Assembly: GCA_965153455.1 (NCBI GenBank)
Contig: OZ234497.1
Coordinates: 5,394,001-5,458,000 of the forward strand
Source: Sphagnum compactum
Taxonomy: Eukaryota; Bryophyta; Sphagnopsida; Sphagnales
Length of the DNA stretch: 64,000 nt
Direction of reading: 5' to 3'
This document shows positions 1 through 12,694 of this stretch, one piece after another (within the stretch, counting starts at the first letter, position 1; each line of letters begins with the position of its first letter). The notes under the pieces are model-generated. The model did no database searches. It was not told the DNA's origin and was given only the letters and a program-made list of their open reading frames with translations. A program made the position numbers and the translations under genes.

Positions 1-288
1 GGAAAATTTGCCGAATCTCTTGGTACTACTAGAATTTGTCAGATTTTGTTTCAAAAGTGTTGACGCAAAGTGTTAAACTTGGTACCCAACTAATTTCTCC
101 TTCCAAAACCAGGCTTTTGTAATTTTGTTGGAATTTCCAATGGCAAACAAAGATTGCTCAGAATTCAATAGAGTTATCCGTAAAGTAAGGAAAACACAAC
201 ACCAGAACCCTGAGTTTGGTCATACACAGACAGGGTGACATTCTGAAAAAAAAACCTGCAAAAAAGTACATTAGCATTCAAGGGGGGT

Positions 289-785
289 GAAACTCAGAAA
301 AGCAAAGCATCAATTTTGGTGCTAAACTGAGTTTCATCCTGTCTTTCCTTTTTCCCGAGCGCCTTCACTCCTGCTACCTACATATATTTTCACATTGCTC
401 CTACCTACCTACCTGTACGACTACTAATATTACTCTCGAACCTTGTGCATTAAATGCTGCTGAGTTTCAGCATTTCATACAGAGAGTTACTATAATTCCC
501 TGACATTGCGGATACCACTAAAAAGAGGGGATATGGGGCGAAACTCAGCAAAGCAGCATCAATTTTGGTGCTAAACTGAGTTTCATCCTGTCTTTCTTTT
601 TTCCCGAGCGCCTTCACTGCTGCTACCTACATATATTTTCACACTTTGCTCCTACCTACCTGTACGACTACTAATATTACTCTCGAACCTTGTGCATTAA
701 ATGCTGAGTTTCAGCATTTCATACAGAGATTTAATATAATTCCCTGACATTGCGGATACCACTGAAAAGAGGGGATATGGGGGTG
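289..785 (+). repeat. tandem duplication, 251-bp unit
   Basis: Unit 1 (289-539) and unit 2 (540-785) are nearly identical: GAAACTCAG, CAATTTTGGTGCTAAACTGA, CGAGCGCCTTCACT, ACTCTCGAACCTTGTGCATT and AATTCCCTGACATTGCGGAT occur in both. A CTAC microsatellite within unit 1 is one step longer. High identity suggests a recent event. No ORF of note. Confidence 0.9.
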
Positions 786-990
786 AACAGAGGCCCAAAG
801 ACAGGGTGATGACAGGGTGACTTTACAGATAACTCTAATAACCTCTCGCACCTTAGGTCTAAAAGTTACAAAAGCCATCCCCCTAAATGGTCTAAATTGC
901 ACTTGGCCTCTTCAAAAAACACAAAAAAATAAAATGGTGATGTTTTGCAGGAAAATGTTTACATTCTGTAATAGGAAGATTATGCACTCT

Positions 991-1113
991 GGAATGGTCT
1001 CACCCTGCCCATTGTATTGGGTACTTAAGATGCCGGGTGAGCTTGTTAGGGTTTAGGGTTTAGGCCCGTGTACTAAAAACAGCCGAACATAAATGGGCAG
1101 GGTGAGGCCATTC
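991..1113 (+). repeat. inverted repeat around a telomere-like patch
   Basis: Arms at 991-1013 and 1092-1113 (ATGGTCTCACCCTGCCCATT and its near-complement) match at about 21 of 23 positions. Between them sits TTAGGGTTTAGGGTTTAGG at 1046-1064. A stem-loop or a small foldback element is possible. Confidence 0.65.
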
Positions 1114-1568
1114 TATGACATTACAGTCTGGGGTTGAGACAGATTCAACGGATTCCATTATAGAAAATTTTCCATTTTCATAAGACACATTTTGGTCACT
1201 ATTATGAGTGCATGATAGTCACTGGGGAAAACATTATGTCACGTAATGTAGCCAAGAAAATGACGGAATCTGGGTCACCCCAGACCCTTTAAATGTGTAG
1301 GGTAATAATACGGACTTAAGGATCCGGACAGCAAGAAAGACATTACGTCCTGTGAACCAACGTTCCATTCATACCGGAATGTTCTGCGGTGGAAGGCCCT
1401 GACACCTGCTGCATGGACATTATGGACGATGGAACAGGGCCCAATAGAGCCCGTTCCACCGCGGAATACGGTGAGCCTGGTGAAGCGAATTGGTGTTCCT
1501 AATGGGTGTTTAAACACCTTTTTTTTTAGCCATTTATAAAAAACCCTAAACCCTAAAAACCCTAAACC
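1046..1568. repeat. two telomere-type patches in opposite orientation
   Basis: TTAGGGTTTAGGGTTTAGG at 1046-1064 and its complement type ACCCTAAACCCTAAAAACCC at 1543-1562, with GGCCC next to each on one side. They face each other across about 480 bp and could be long terminal inverted repeats of a foldback element or scars of break repair. The interior also holds a hairpin (arms 1382-1394 and 1454-1466, TTCTGCGGTGGAA against TTCCACCGCGGAA). Confidence 0.6.
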
Positions 1569-2871
1569 TGGGCCTACTGGCTAGATTTAGTGAGCCCCAA
1601 ATTTTTTTAATAAATAAATAAATAAATAAAACCACCCTGGTGAGTTATTAAGCATACCACATTCTTCCAAATATACTTACATTTGTGCATAAAGGCCACT
1701 ATTTAAGTTTGGATTTTCATTCTGATAAATATAGAATAATCTTGAAAATTCAATAATTCCCTTTCACTCATTACCCTATTCTGTTTTTACATTTGGAAAA
1801 AGAATTCCCAAAAACTCAACATTTTGAATAAAATAAAATTAGTGTAAAAGCTGCTAGGGTTACTAGGGATTTGAAAACATTTATGAATGGTTTTTATATT
1901 AACACTAGTTGTTAGTGTATGTCATCCATGGCACTTCATTGTCATCTAATGGCAATGCATCCATTAGGTTAGCTAACTCTCATCCATAATTTTATATATC
2001 AAATTGATGTTCTATCACGCAAATATGTCTTTTCAAAACTCTCAATTTAGTAGTTGTGGGATATGTGCATCACATATAATTGGCCATATAATAACGAATC
2101 ATGGATGTTTGAATGACAAATCTCACATTGTATCACACATGCATCTAATTTGGATTAAAATATTTTTAATATTCTACTATTTCACATCAAATGAATGGTT
2201 CATGTAACCCAAAAACCAATACAAAAAATCAATGAACAAGGAGGAAGGGTGAAGGAAATGTTGTTCAATATATATATATATATATTTTAAAAACCAAAAT
2301 CCAATTCATGTTAATTCCCAACTTCACATACACACACAATAATTCAAGGTTTTTGAATGTTCAATTGACACATGGTTCATTGTCTATTACATTTGCTATG
2401 AAATTATGCAAGCTAAACATGACATTGTAGGAATATAAATGTTTAATTTTATTAAGTTTAATCCTCTTTGGTTGGGTTGGAACAAATAATGATCCATGGT
2501 GCTTCAAGAGTTCAATTAGTTTTGAACGTTTTTACCCATATAAAACCAAAATCCCTTCAACAAATCAAAACTCATTATTATAATATAATGTTTACTACCC
2601 ATACTTGACAAAACTTCATTTCTACAATGTGTAGGATCCATAATTAATTGGAAAAAAAACTAACAAATTAGAAAAAGAATGGCTCAAAGAAATTCACATC
2701 AATGTTGGTTTAATATGAAGAAAATTTCAATTGTAAACCTCATTATGCATTTGAGTATAAAATATTCTATGTGTATAGGTTATAAATTAAAAAATTCCAT
2801 TTAAACCCAATGCCCAAAGAAAACTTACTAGCCTCGAGTTTGAGTTTGCAACTCCTTGGTGATATTGTATC

Positions 2872-3180
2872 GAAGAGTATAAGCAAACATGAATCAATTG
2901 AAAATGTGGGTATTAGTGTTAATTGGTGCATCCTTTAGACTTGGCTATAGAATTGGTAGGATGCACTTTTGTTTTTAACCACAAACTTGAGAATCTCCAT
3001 TTCATGAGCCATTTTAGGCTTTGAGTGAGTCCTTGAAGAGCATGAGCAAACATGTATCATTTGAAAAGATGGGTGTTAGGTGTCAATGGGTGCCTCCTTT
3101 AGACTTGGCCATAAAATTGGTAGGACACACTTTTGCTTTTAACTACAAATTTGAAAATCTCCATTTCACGAACCAATATT
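2872..3180 (+). repeat. tandem duplication, ~163-bp unit
   Basis: GAAGAGTATAAGCAAACATG at 2872 and GAAGAGCATGAGCAAACATG at 3035 begin two copies. Both continue with CCTTTAGACTTGGC, AATTGGTAGGA and GAATCTCCATTTCA-type blocks. They differ by about one base in eight. Confidence 0.75.
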
Positions 3181-6100
3181 TTAGTCTTTTAATTGCCATT
3201 TGAAGAAATATGAAGTTTGCATGTAAAGATGAGTATAAATATCACGATGTTGGTTGTGAATTTAATCAAATATTGTAAGCCACCATGGAACACCTATATT
3301 CATTTCAACTTCTTTCAAAAAGAAATTAAGGTTTTAAAAATTTCATGATGGGCATGAAACAATTGTAGCCCCACATCTTAGATAAAGCACTTACTAATTT
3401 CCTTGTGAGGCTTCATGGCACATACCTATGTAGAAGTATTGGCATTTAATGACTTTACATGTATGCATTTCCATTGATTCCACCATATATCATCTTATGG
3501 TCTTGAGTAATAGTGGAATCATGATTTTGACAAGTTGGGGCAAGCACAACAATGTAGTAGGAGACAACATTCTCAAGCATGCAATGGAGTCGCATATGTT
3601 TGCAAATCAAGGCTTCATTTCATGTGGGAAGCTACAATGAAAGGCAAGTTGTTTGTGTTGATAATGTACAATGTATTTGACTTCAAGTTCCCATAACCTT
3701 AACCTATACTTGTTTTTCATAACATAGTATCCCCTTTTACTATGCTTCCGTGTCATATAACAAGGCAATATGAGATAGATTATTTTTGGAACAACTTCGT
3801 ATGAAATAGAAAATATTGGGTAGTCGACTAATGCATATTAGTTTTATTTTCAAAAGCAATTCATGGTATTTGAGATATTTTGGTCTATGGCTACAAATGA
3901 AAGTCTATATTATATTCAAATGCGAGCAGAGGTGCCCACATAAGCTTTGTCAATATTTTATACTTTAGGTTTAAGGTATTCCCAAAAAAATTGTAGGCAA
4001 TGTTCAGCTAAACAACAAATTGAATGGAAAACATATTTTCATTTGGGCATGTTGGTGGGACAATGAAATAATATTTAAATATGTCATCAAAATGTATAAG
4101 ATCTTGGAACATCCATATCAATTTTTCATTTAATTGATTATGTGCATGTTCAAAAACTAATCTCACATAAACTCCTTTTTAAAATCAATTTCATTATCAA
4201 TTACTGATGCCATGTTAATTGGAATATTACAACCAAGCTTTTACATTAGGCCAATTTTTTTGTTGATAAAAATAAATCTTTCAAGAAAAATTGATTGACA
4301 GTATGCATCCACATATATTAATGAAAATCCAATAAGCAAAATACCCTTTTCCTCTTGGTTTGGGATGTCACAATGCCCAAGATGTATGAGAAATGAAACC
4401 AACATTAAGATAAATCAATTCATGTTCATTCTACCAATTTAATTGATATTGAATCACCACGACATCAATAAATTTTGTGTTTACAAACTCTTTAACAAGT
4501 TCAATATTACACCTAGTCATCTAAAAAATATCTAGATTGCAATCTTCATCATTCACACATTGAATTTATCCGTAATTTCAACACTTGACAATATAAGATG
4601 TAAATGTAAATTATAACAAATTTGAAAAGCATAAGTAAATGTTTATTTTAATCATAATCTTTCACTATAAATGTAATAAAAGTTCTTGAAAAATGAATAA
4701 AGAAATGAACTAAAAGCATTTAAGACAAGGATAAAATCAATGAAAACATATGATGAATTCTCCTTACATCATATTTTTTAATCATAAAATGAAATCTACA
4801 ATTAATAATTTTTTTTTCTAATTCATAATAGGATTTCCCAATTCAACATTGAATCCTCCTAATTCATCATTTATCACATTTATAATGTTGTGATGAAATT
4901 TTGAGTTCATAAATTGAGTGAAAATGGATAGCATAAATCAGTAACCAATTGGGGCCAATATGTGATTGATTTACATAACAAGCTTAAGTTATAAAACTAA
5001 AGATAATCTTCACCATGATTTAAATACTATGTCATCTTAGAGGTGGGGGAACACAATTAGAACCTTGGGTATTAATTGATGCATGAAATAATTGTTTTAG
5101 CAAATTTTAATCCTTCATGGAAGAGGAATATTCTTTTAACAAATGTCTTGATGTTTAAAAATAATAAAACACAAAATTGCAATGCCTTCTTGGAAATTAT
5201 ATTTTAACAAACATGTCAAAGATTCAAAAAATTATGGACATCAATGTAAACACCATTATTTGTGAACAAGGAAATTTGTTCACAAGATTGACAAAAAAAT
5301 AGAATTGATTTCATCTTATCATCATGAAGGTGTTTAGAATTTATGATTTCATTTTATGCATGTCTTAGTCCATAAATATCCACCTTTTCTTGATTCATTT
5401 CACTAAACATCATAATTGCAATTTACGACTTTAAGTAGACATGATTAAATATACATTATTATAGAGAATATGAAAAAATTTGTCGTTAATTGTTGGAATG
5501 TTTTAAAAAACCATGACCAAAACATGACCCTTGGATTTTTTCCCTTAATAAAGAAATTTCACAATCGATATTGTACCTATAAATGATGTTTCACATTAAA
5601 TAATCCCAAAAAACATTTGAGTGATATTTGTTGAAATCTTTGAGGATTGAACTTCCATTAACAAGTCTAAGGGGAGTTTAATGAATGTTCCAACCACTAA
5701 ATTGTTGCTATAGATATAACAAAGTAGGTGCACTCTATAAACTTGTTATTGACAGTAAAAAAATATGGAATATTCAAATTGGAACCTTTTTTTGGGGGAT
5801 GTTGAGGGAAAAAATTGCCTATTGACAATGGCATATAAAATCATATAGTTTATATTTTTTTGTTAATGTGTTTAAATTTGAACCTTCATTTTTTACATAA
5901 ACAATTATTTGTTGATCAGTATATACTATTGCAATAGTTTTTGAAGATTCATGGCCAATGCTTCACTTGAAAATTTAAAGTTTGAGTTGCTTCAAAAAGT
6001 TCAATGGTGCCATGTTTAGGTTGTTGACAAACATTCAAATTTTTTATAACGAGACCAAAAACACCATGAATAATTTTTGGCATCCACAAATGAAAGTTTG

Positions 6101-6827
6101 ATACCATATATAAACAACAAATAATTTGTCGTCATTTATTTATTTAATTTGTTCATCTCAAGAGGATGGCAAGAAAAATTGTGTAATTATAATGCACATC
6201 ACATCATATTAATTGAGCATTAATCACAAATATTTAAGGAAGGTATTTGCCTTGCTTTAACTCAAGAGTCCTAATGAAATATATTATTCAATGTTGATAT
6301 GCAGTAATAATGTGTGTGTGGAAGGAGGAAGGAAAGGAAAGTGAAGCAAGTAAAAGTAGAAAACAAAGTGGGGGAAAAAAAACTAAAGGAGGTAGGGAAT
6401 TGATGCACATATGAACCTTACCTTAACATTTTATACTTGCAATATGAGACAATTGGGAATAGATAGCTAACCTAAACCTAGTCCTAACCTCCCCTAAATG
6501 TCTTAATGACCTCCATTGACTATATTCCAACTTAATTGAAGTTTAGAAGAAAAAACCCAAAATTTTAGTTTGAATGATGGTTTTTTATTTTGTTCAACAC
6601 CATTAGTTATTTGCCAATTTGATTTATGCTAGTTAAATGGGTGAATACTACAAACCAAGGTTTGTTCAATAGTTTAATTATTAGTTTTGAGCATTGGTCC
6701 AATTGTCATTGTGATTTGTGACCATACCAAGCTATTAATAAGCGCAATCTATAAGCAACCAAAACATCAACTAATCCATACCTTCACGTTGACTAAACTG
6801 TAAACATCCCTTGGGCTCCATGTTGTC

Positions 6828-7800
6828 GTGCACTACTAGTGATGATCAATGAAAAAAATGAATTGATTTCAATGTGGAAATTAAACTATTTTTTGAATGA
6901 AAATTTTGAATGACATTGCATGCAAATTGATTTGAATTGAAATGAAAAATTAGTTGAATTAAATTATAATACATTTAATGAAATTTGATTCAATTATTCC
7001 AATTTGATTAAATTCAATTCCAATTCAACAATTGGATTAAGATTTAGTTGAAGAGAAATGGGATGAAATTTGGTGAAAAAGGTATTGAAAATTTGCTTGC
7101 AAATGTGGTGTTCTAAAAAAGCCTTTTAAAAAACACAAATATGAAAAGGGACGTGGGAATGGGTTAATCAAATTCTAGTTTAGAACTATCCAAGTGAAAT
7201 CTATGACTTATGGAATTTAAATTGTCCTATCTTAACCAATTTTGATGAATCATCGTTAATGGAATTAATTAACTTGGGTTTCATGCTTTTGTGCACTATT
7301 AGTGATAATCAATTGATCAATTGATGAAAGATACAAATTGATTTTATGAGAATGAAGTTCCATCCAAATGAAAATATTGAATGCCATTGCATATAATTGA
7401 ATTTAGGTTTAGTTGAATTGGATTCATATTCCTAAATTGAATTCAATTACAATGAATGAAATTTGAATCGAATTTCATTTCAATTGAGTTCAATTAAAAA
7501 ATTGGATTCAATTCAATTAAAGAGAAATGGAATGCAAATTTATGAAAAAAGTATTGAAAGGTACCCATGAATATGGGGTTGGAAAAAAAGACTTTAAAAA
7601 ATACACAAATTTGAAAAGATACCTTTCCATGCATCTTTACTTGGTAATGGGCTACATAGATTTTAATTTGGAATTATCCAAGTGACAACCTATAACTTAT
7701 GATTTATGGAATCTAAAGTTGTCCTACTTAAACTAGGTCCAATGAATCATTTAAAAAATGAAACTAGTATTTCATTGTTAATGAAATGTATTAACATGGT
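6828..7800 (+). repeat. diverged direct duplication, ~463-bp period
   Basis: Two copies begin GTGCACTACTAGTGATGATC (6828) and GTGCACTATTAGTGATAATC (7291). They share a run of AATTGAATT motifs, an AAAAAACACAAAT block, and a GGAATTTAAATTGTCCTA / GGAATCTAAAGTTGTCCTA block. Strongly diverged, so old. Confidence 0.6.
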
Positions 7801-8820
7801 TTTTATTTTTGTTCAAATATGAAAATTTAATGAATTTGAGTTTACCACATCCTTTGTTGTTTACACAACGTATTGGTTTACCCAGTTACCACTTCTTTAA
7901 CCAAGGTAAGTTTTCTTTTCATGTACATTAATGGACCCTTGTGCTCTTGCCCAAATGGGATCATTTTCAAGGCGCTAAGGGATACAACTCTCTTAAAACT
8001 TTTTAAGGTTCTAAAAAAAATGGCTTTTCAAAAATATCAATTGTGAAAAAATCTTGTTGGCTCAAGTGTGAACTCTAGTCTCATTGGCCCCATGTGTTAA
8101 GGTTTGGGATGTGAAAAGGTGTTATGGTTTGAAATGTGAAATGACAAGCACGAAGAAACATTGATTGGTTGAAAATTTAAATTTGTAATTTTAAATGAAA
8201 AAAATCATTTAAATTTCAATAGCTTTTGCTTTGTCGATTCCAAAATTACTAAATGCTCATCATGCACACCACCTCAACAATGGCTTTCCAATGATACCAA
8301 AAGCATAGTGGAGAGCCCATGATTTGGATTTGGTAGTTATGAATTCTCATAAAATTGTTGGACACAAGAAAGCAATTTAGAAAAAAAAAAAAATTGATGA
8401 AAATGTGAGGAAAGTGAACTTTCTAAATAAGATGTGTCTACTATATATCATGTAAATTATTAAATAATATATAACAAATTGTAGCAAAAACAAGAATTAT
8501 CACAACCTCTCATGAAGGAAACCCATTGTTATTTTGTACTTTGTTTCCTAGGTACATTGAAAACCATATAATAACTTATAAGTAAAACCCATTTGTGAGA
8601 CTTGTCTAGGTTGAGTCCAAACAAAACATCTCGAAATACTAACTAGGACAAATGTTTAACATAATTTGAAGTTTGACGACACACAATCAAGATGAATTAA
8701 AAATAAAAATAAAAAATCAATATCCTTTTGGATGTGCTTGGAAGTTGGTCCTCTTTGTTGGCTAAAGTGCACCTAATTTTGTTTGTCTTTGAGTATTCAC
8801 TCTTTAAACCCAAAAAAACC

Positions 8821-9145
8821 TTCAATCCACACACACACACATACAAACAATCCCAACCCTCCCCCACTCCCCCCTAAACTCACATACTAAAGTGATTACT
8901 AAACTACAAAGTGTGGCCACACACACCATGGAACCTCTTTCTCTCTTTCTATCTTGCACAAACTTCATCACAACCCATTGAAATTTGTACACACACAAAC
9001 AAACTTCACTTTGGGGTCCATTGAAATTGTACATGCACCAACCTTTCTTTGTACCTTTTGTCCATGTACTTAAAAGGGGAGGCATGTTCCCAAGTTGACA
9101 ATAATTCATATATAAGAGGGGAGGGGGGGGGGGGGGGGGGGGAGG
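8821..9145. repeat. CA-rich stretch and G20 homopolymer
   Basis: CACACA-rich DNA from 8828 and a run of about 20 G at 9123-9142. The minus-strand 95-codon frame here is a low-complexity by-product. Long G runs of this kind also occur at 27344-27367 and, as C, at 27688-27701 and 30834-30855. Confidence 0.7.
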
Positions 9146-10354
9146 GTTGGTTTTTTTTTTTAGTTTTGAGTTTAGAATTATGTTTAGAAAAGAAAGAAAA
9201 AAATTAGAGAAAAAATTGTTTCACCAAATTTTCTTTCTATTGGGTGGGGGGTTAGTAAATAAGATAAATGTATGTTAAATTACACAATTTAATATAACAT
9301 ACATTAAACTAGTGCAACTTATGTTGTTGGCCCAAGTGTGAATTGGTCACCCAACTAATTTCTCCTTCAATTTTTTTAATTTAATTGATTCTTCAATGAC
9401 AAAAATTACTCAAGATTCAATAATTCACACACTTCATGTCTAATTTTTTTCAAATCACCTTCATTAAATCCTACTTGTTTAGGGCTTTCGAACTATATTA
9501 AAAGTACACCCAAATTCTTCTATAAATTTTAGTTTTGATTTGAACAAAACTTTAGTGAAAAAATTGTTTGATATTCACTAAGTTCTCCACCGTAGGTTAC
9601 AATGTTAAGTAGGTTACAATGTTATGAAACAAACTCGATGCACCTTTATTCATTGAGGGCTTTCCAATAGTATCAAGAACACAACAAGAGATGTTGTGGT
9701 TTGGGAGATCTCAATGTGATAAACAAACAAAACAAACAAACTACCTTCGTAGATACATTACACAATTTAACCCACACTATCACATTGCACTACCAAAATG
9801 CTAAGTATATATTTGCATACCCATGTATTTGTGTTTATTAATTAATTCATGTCATTTGGTTTTGTGCACAAGAGGGGATGGAATTTTTAAGGTAACGATT
9901 CGTTACAAATGTCAAGGTCTTCTTTTGGGAGTTGAAATAAGATAGTTAAAAACCTTATACAAGTTTCATTGTGTAACTAGAGGGCACTTTATAGTGTGCA
10001 TTTTCCCCCTTGTCCCACAATTAAGGCGTTTTGTTTTCATGGTGGGCTTAACAAAAGAAAAGAAAAGAAAAGTAAAGTAAAGCCCCTCATTCTTCGAGCT
10101 TTCATGAAGGTTGCATCGACTTTCACCTCACATAAAGCTTGTTGTGGGTGAGAGCGTTACCAACAAAATTGAGCTCATGCTTGACTCTCACCTCACACGC
10201 CCTTATTTTGATAATACTCTTGCCCTCGAGCTTTACTCTACACGTAAACAACTACCTTTTTATTTCTTGGTGTGCTTTGAAGGATCTCCCCCAAGAGAAG
10301 AACCCTAGGACATTCTTCAAAAGGGAGGTCCTCCTTTTCTTATATGTTCCCACG
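9146..10354. other. AT-rich intergenic DNA with a dispersed repeat
   Basis: Around 9335-9425 the sequence CACCCAACTAATTTCTCCTT followed by ATTACTCAAGATTCAATA resembles 80-170 (TACCCAACTAATTTCTCCTT and ATTGCTCAGAATTCAATAG), so a dispersed repeat is present. 10100-10340 is less AT-rich and holds short plus-strand frames of unknown meaning (65 and 74 codons). Confidence 0.5.
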
Positions 10355-11025
10355 TTCCCATAAAAAGAGAAAGTGTTTACATTTCTATGTTCCTTTGTTC
10401 CCATAAAAAGGGAATTGTTTACATTTATATGTTCCCCGTTCCCATAAAAGAGAGTTGTTTACATTTCTAAGTTCTCATGTTATCATAAAAAGAGTGTTGT
10501 TTGCATTTCTAAGTTGCCATAAAAAGAGAGTTAATTACATTTCTAAGTTCCCAAGTTCCCATAAAAGAGAGTTAATTACATTTCTAAGTTCCCATTAAAA
10601 GAGAGTTGTTTCCATTTCTAAATTCCCAAGTTCCCATTAAAAGAGAGTTGTTTCCATTTCTAAGTTCCCATAAAAAGATAGTTGTTTACATTTCCAAGTT
10701 CTTATAAAAAGAGAGTCGGTTTCAATTCTATGTTCCCAAGTTCCCATAGAAAGAGAGTTGTTTACATTTCTATGTTCCCATGTTCCCATAAAAAGAGAGT
10801 TGTTTACATTTCTATGTTCCCAAGGTCCCATAGAAAGAGAGTTGTTTACATTTCTATGTTCCCAAGGTCCCATAGAAAGAGAGTTGTTTACATTTCTATG
10901 TTCCCATGTTCCCATAAAAAGAGAGTTGTTTTCATTTCTAAGTCCCCAAATTCCCATAGAAAGAGAGTTGTTTACATTTCTATGTTCCCATGTTCCCATA
11001 AAAAGAGAGTTGTTTACATTTCCGT
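10355..11025 (+). repeat. tandem array, 42-bp period
   Basis: About 15 units of the type TTCCCATAAAAAGAGAGTTG followed by TTTACATTTCTATG and a TTCCCA spacer. The left half has shortened, more diverged units; from about 10740 the period is a regular 42 bp. Since 42 is divisible by three, several frames stay open on both strands (up to 139 codons). These are by-products of the repeat. Confidence 0.9.
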
Positions 11026-11440
11026 GTGTGGAGGCTGTACCCGAGGGTTCAACCAATGAAATTGCTGGATTTGGTGGTTTGAATTTTTTGTTTTCTTAGT
11101 TATCTTGAGTGAACGAACACTTCAACTCTCGTAAATCCCATTAGTTACCTTGGCCACTTCCACACATGTTTGTCAAATAAATAAATAAATAAATAACTAA
11201 TTAATTAATTAATTTGAGGATTCCATTTCTTTTGACATATTCTTGAATATTCCATCAGATTCTTTTATTTTTTCCTTCAAAAAGAATGTTTCTCCTAAAA
11301 AAAATAAAAATAAATTGGAAATTTTTTTTTCCTCAACATTTCTTCAAAAGAAATTTAATTGAAAAATTTCAACAATTCTGAAATTTTTAATTTTTATTAT
11401 TTTGAAAATTCCAACATTTCTGGAAAAAAAAAAAACAAGG
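11026..11440. other. AT-rich spacer with microsatellites
   Basis: After the 42-bp array, about 100 bases of unique DNA (11030-11130), then an AAAT/TTAA microsatellite at 11178-11213 and A/T-rich DNA. Nothing else seen. Confidence 0.5.
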
Positions 11441-11805
11441 GGTGGCGTTGCCATTTACATTTTAAAAAGCATCTTTAAGGCAAAAAAAGAAGAAGAATTA
11501 TGAAAACTCAAATATTTCACCATGCAAAAATAAAAATAAAAAATCCTCTAATAGAACAAAACCAAAATCCTTTAAGATATTATTATAACTCTAATTATAA
11601 TCTCAAGTTTCAACACAAGCCAAAATATCATATTTCAAAAATCCTCATATTTTAAAAAAAAAGACTTATTATTATTATTATTTTTTAATTTATTATTATT
11701 ATTATTACCTAGGGGCCTATAAAAAGCCCTTAAGCTACTATACTCTATAATGAATCTAAACCCTACAATATCCTTCCTTGCCTTGGTAGGCTAAGGCCAA
11801 TAAAA
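11441..11805 (-). repeat. dispersed repeat family C, copy 1
   Basis: Matches the reverse complement of 32635-32977 over its whole length by eye (roughly four of five bases). Shared blocks include AACTCAAATATTTCACCATG, TCTCAAGTTTCAACACAAGC and ACCTAGGGGCCTATAAAAA. A TATA-box-like CCTATAAAAAG lies near one end. It ends next to an AAAT microsatellite (11805-11822). The layout could be a solo LTR or a retroelement tail, but no coding part was seen. Confidence 0.6.
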
Positions 11806-11859
11806 TAAATAAATAAATAAATAAGTTAGTGTCCAACTGGCCTAGGTACTAGGGTAGGT

Positions 11860-12592
11860 ACTAGAGTAGGTAACTATTTGCAGACAGGCTTCTTGTACGT
11901 GAATTGACTAGTTAGTGCTTCCGTACTGTTCGGGAGTGGAAGTCTCGGTGTCAGATTCCTTCTTGGGACCTCAGTTACGGCACCTCAGTTACGAGACCTC
12001 GATCTCATGACCAATCCGGTAGGCTGGTAACCAGGGGAACGCTTGATGATCGCGTTCCCTTAGTAACCGCAGTTAGGTGTGGGGGCGATGCGGCCAGCCG
12101 CCCGCTGGTCTACCCGGCGGAGCACAGGGTGGGGCGGGGGGTGGGGGGGAAGGAAGCTCCTGGGAGGGTTTGCAGCAAGCCATGGCGATGGCGTGCGTGT
12201 AGCGGGTAGTGCGAGGGGGGAGAGATCCACTGCTGTTGCTGCGTTTGTCTGTCTGTCTGTCTGTCTGTCTTTCTGCCTCTTGTTTCCGCGGTCTAGATTC
12301 TGCGTTCGATGCAGATGCATCTTTGATGTGGAGGATTGGCGAAAAGGAGCGGCGTGATTTGAGCCGTTTTCGAGAGAGATTTGAAAGCTTTTTTGGTTGA
12401 TAAACGCGGAAGATATGGAGAAAAGTGTATCTGGGCGACTTTTGCGCCAGCAGACCGTCTCGCTGTTGGCCTGAAATTGGAGAATCTGGTGGGATTTCGA
12501 AGGTCAGTGATAATGAGGTGATGTTTGCATGTCAGATGCACGAGAATCGGGCGATCGGAAGCGAATTTGCTCTCTTCTGATGTCTCGAAGTC

Positions 12593-12624
<32 letters not shown>

Positions 12625-12694
12625 CTCTCTCTCTCTCTCTCTCCGTTCAAAACATGATGTTGTCCAAGATGTATCGGCGCTATTGACAACTGCG
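11860..12694 (+). promoter_or_regulatory. GC-rich promoter/leader-like region with microsatellites
   Basis: An abrupt rise in GC against the AT-rich DNA to the left, with G-runs (12127-12150), a TGTC tandem run (12246-12270), and a CA then CT microsatellite (12594-12642). Together these look like a plant promoter and 5' leader reading rightward. No long conserved ORF. The frames of 60-114 codons on both strands here are low complexity and not called. Confidence 0.35.

Larger units (their letters stand above)
1590..8820. other. AT-rich intergenic DNA with local duplications
   Basis: No frame over about 70 codons and no recognisable protein on either strand. It holds a TA run (2269-2285), a duplicated unit at 2872-3180 and a larger one at 6828-7800, described separately. 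Otherwise I see nothing in it. Confidence 0.6.

Noticed and set aside
10637-11056. 139-codon minus-strand frame and overlapping plus frames of 125 and 113 codons.
   Set aside because: All are produced by the 42-bp tandem repeat; the protein is a 14-residue repeat in each frame with no independent support.
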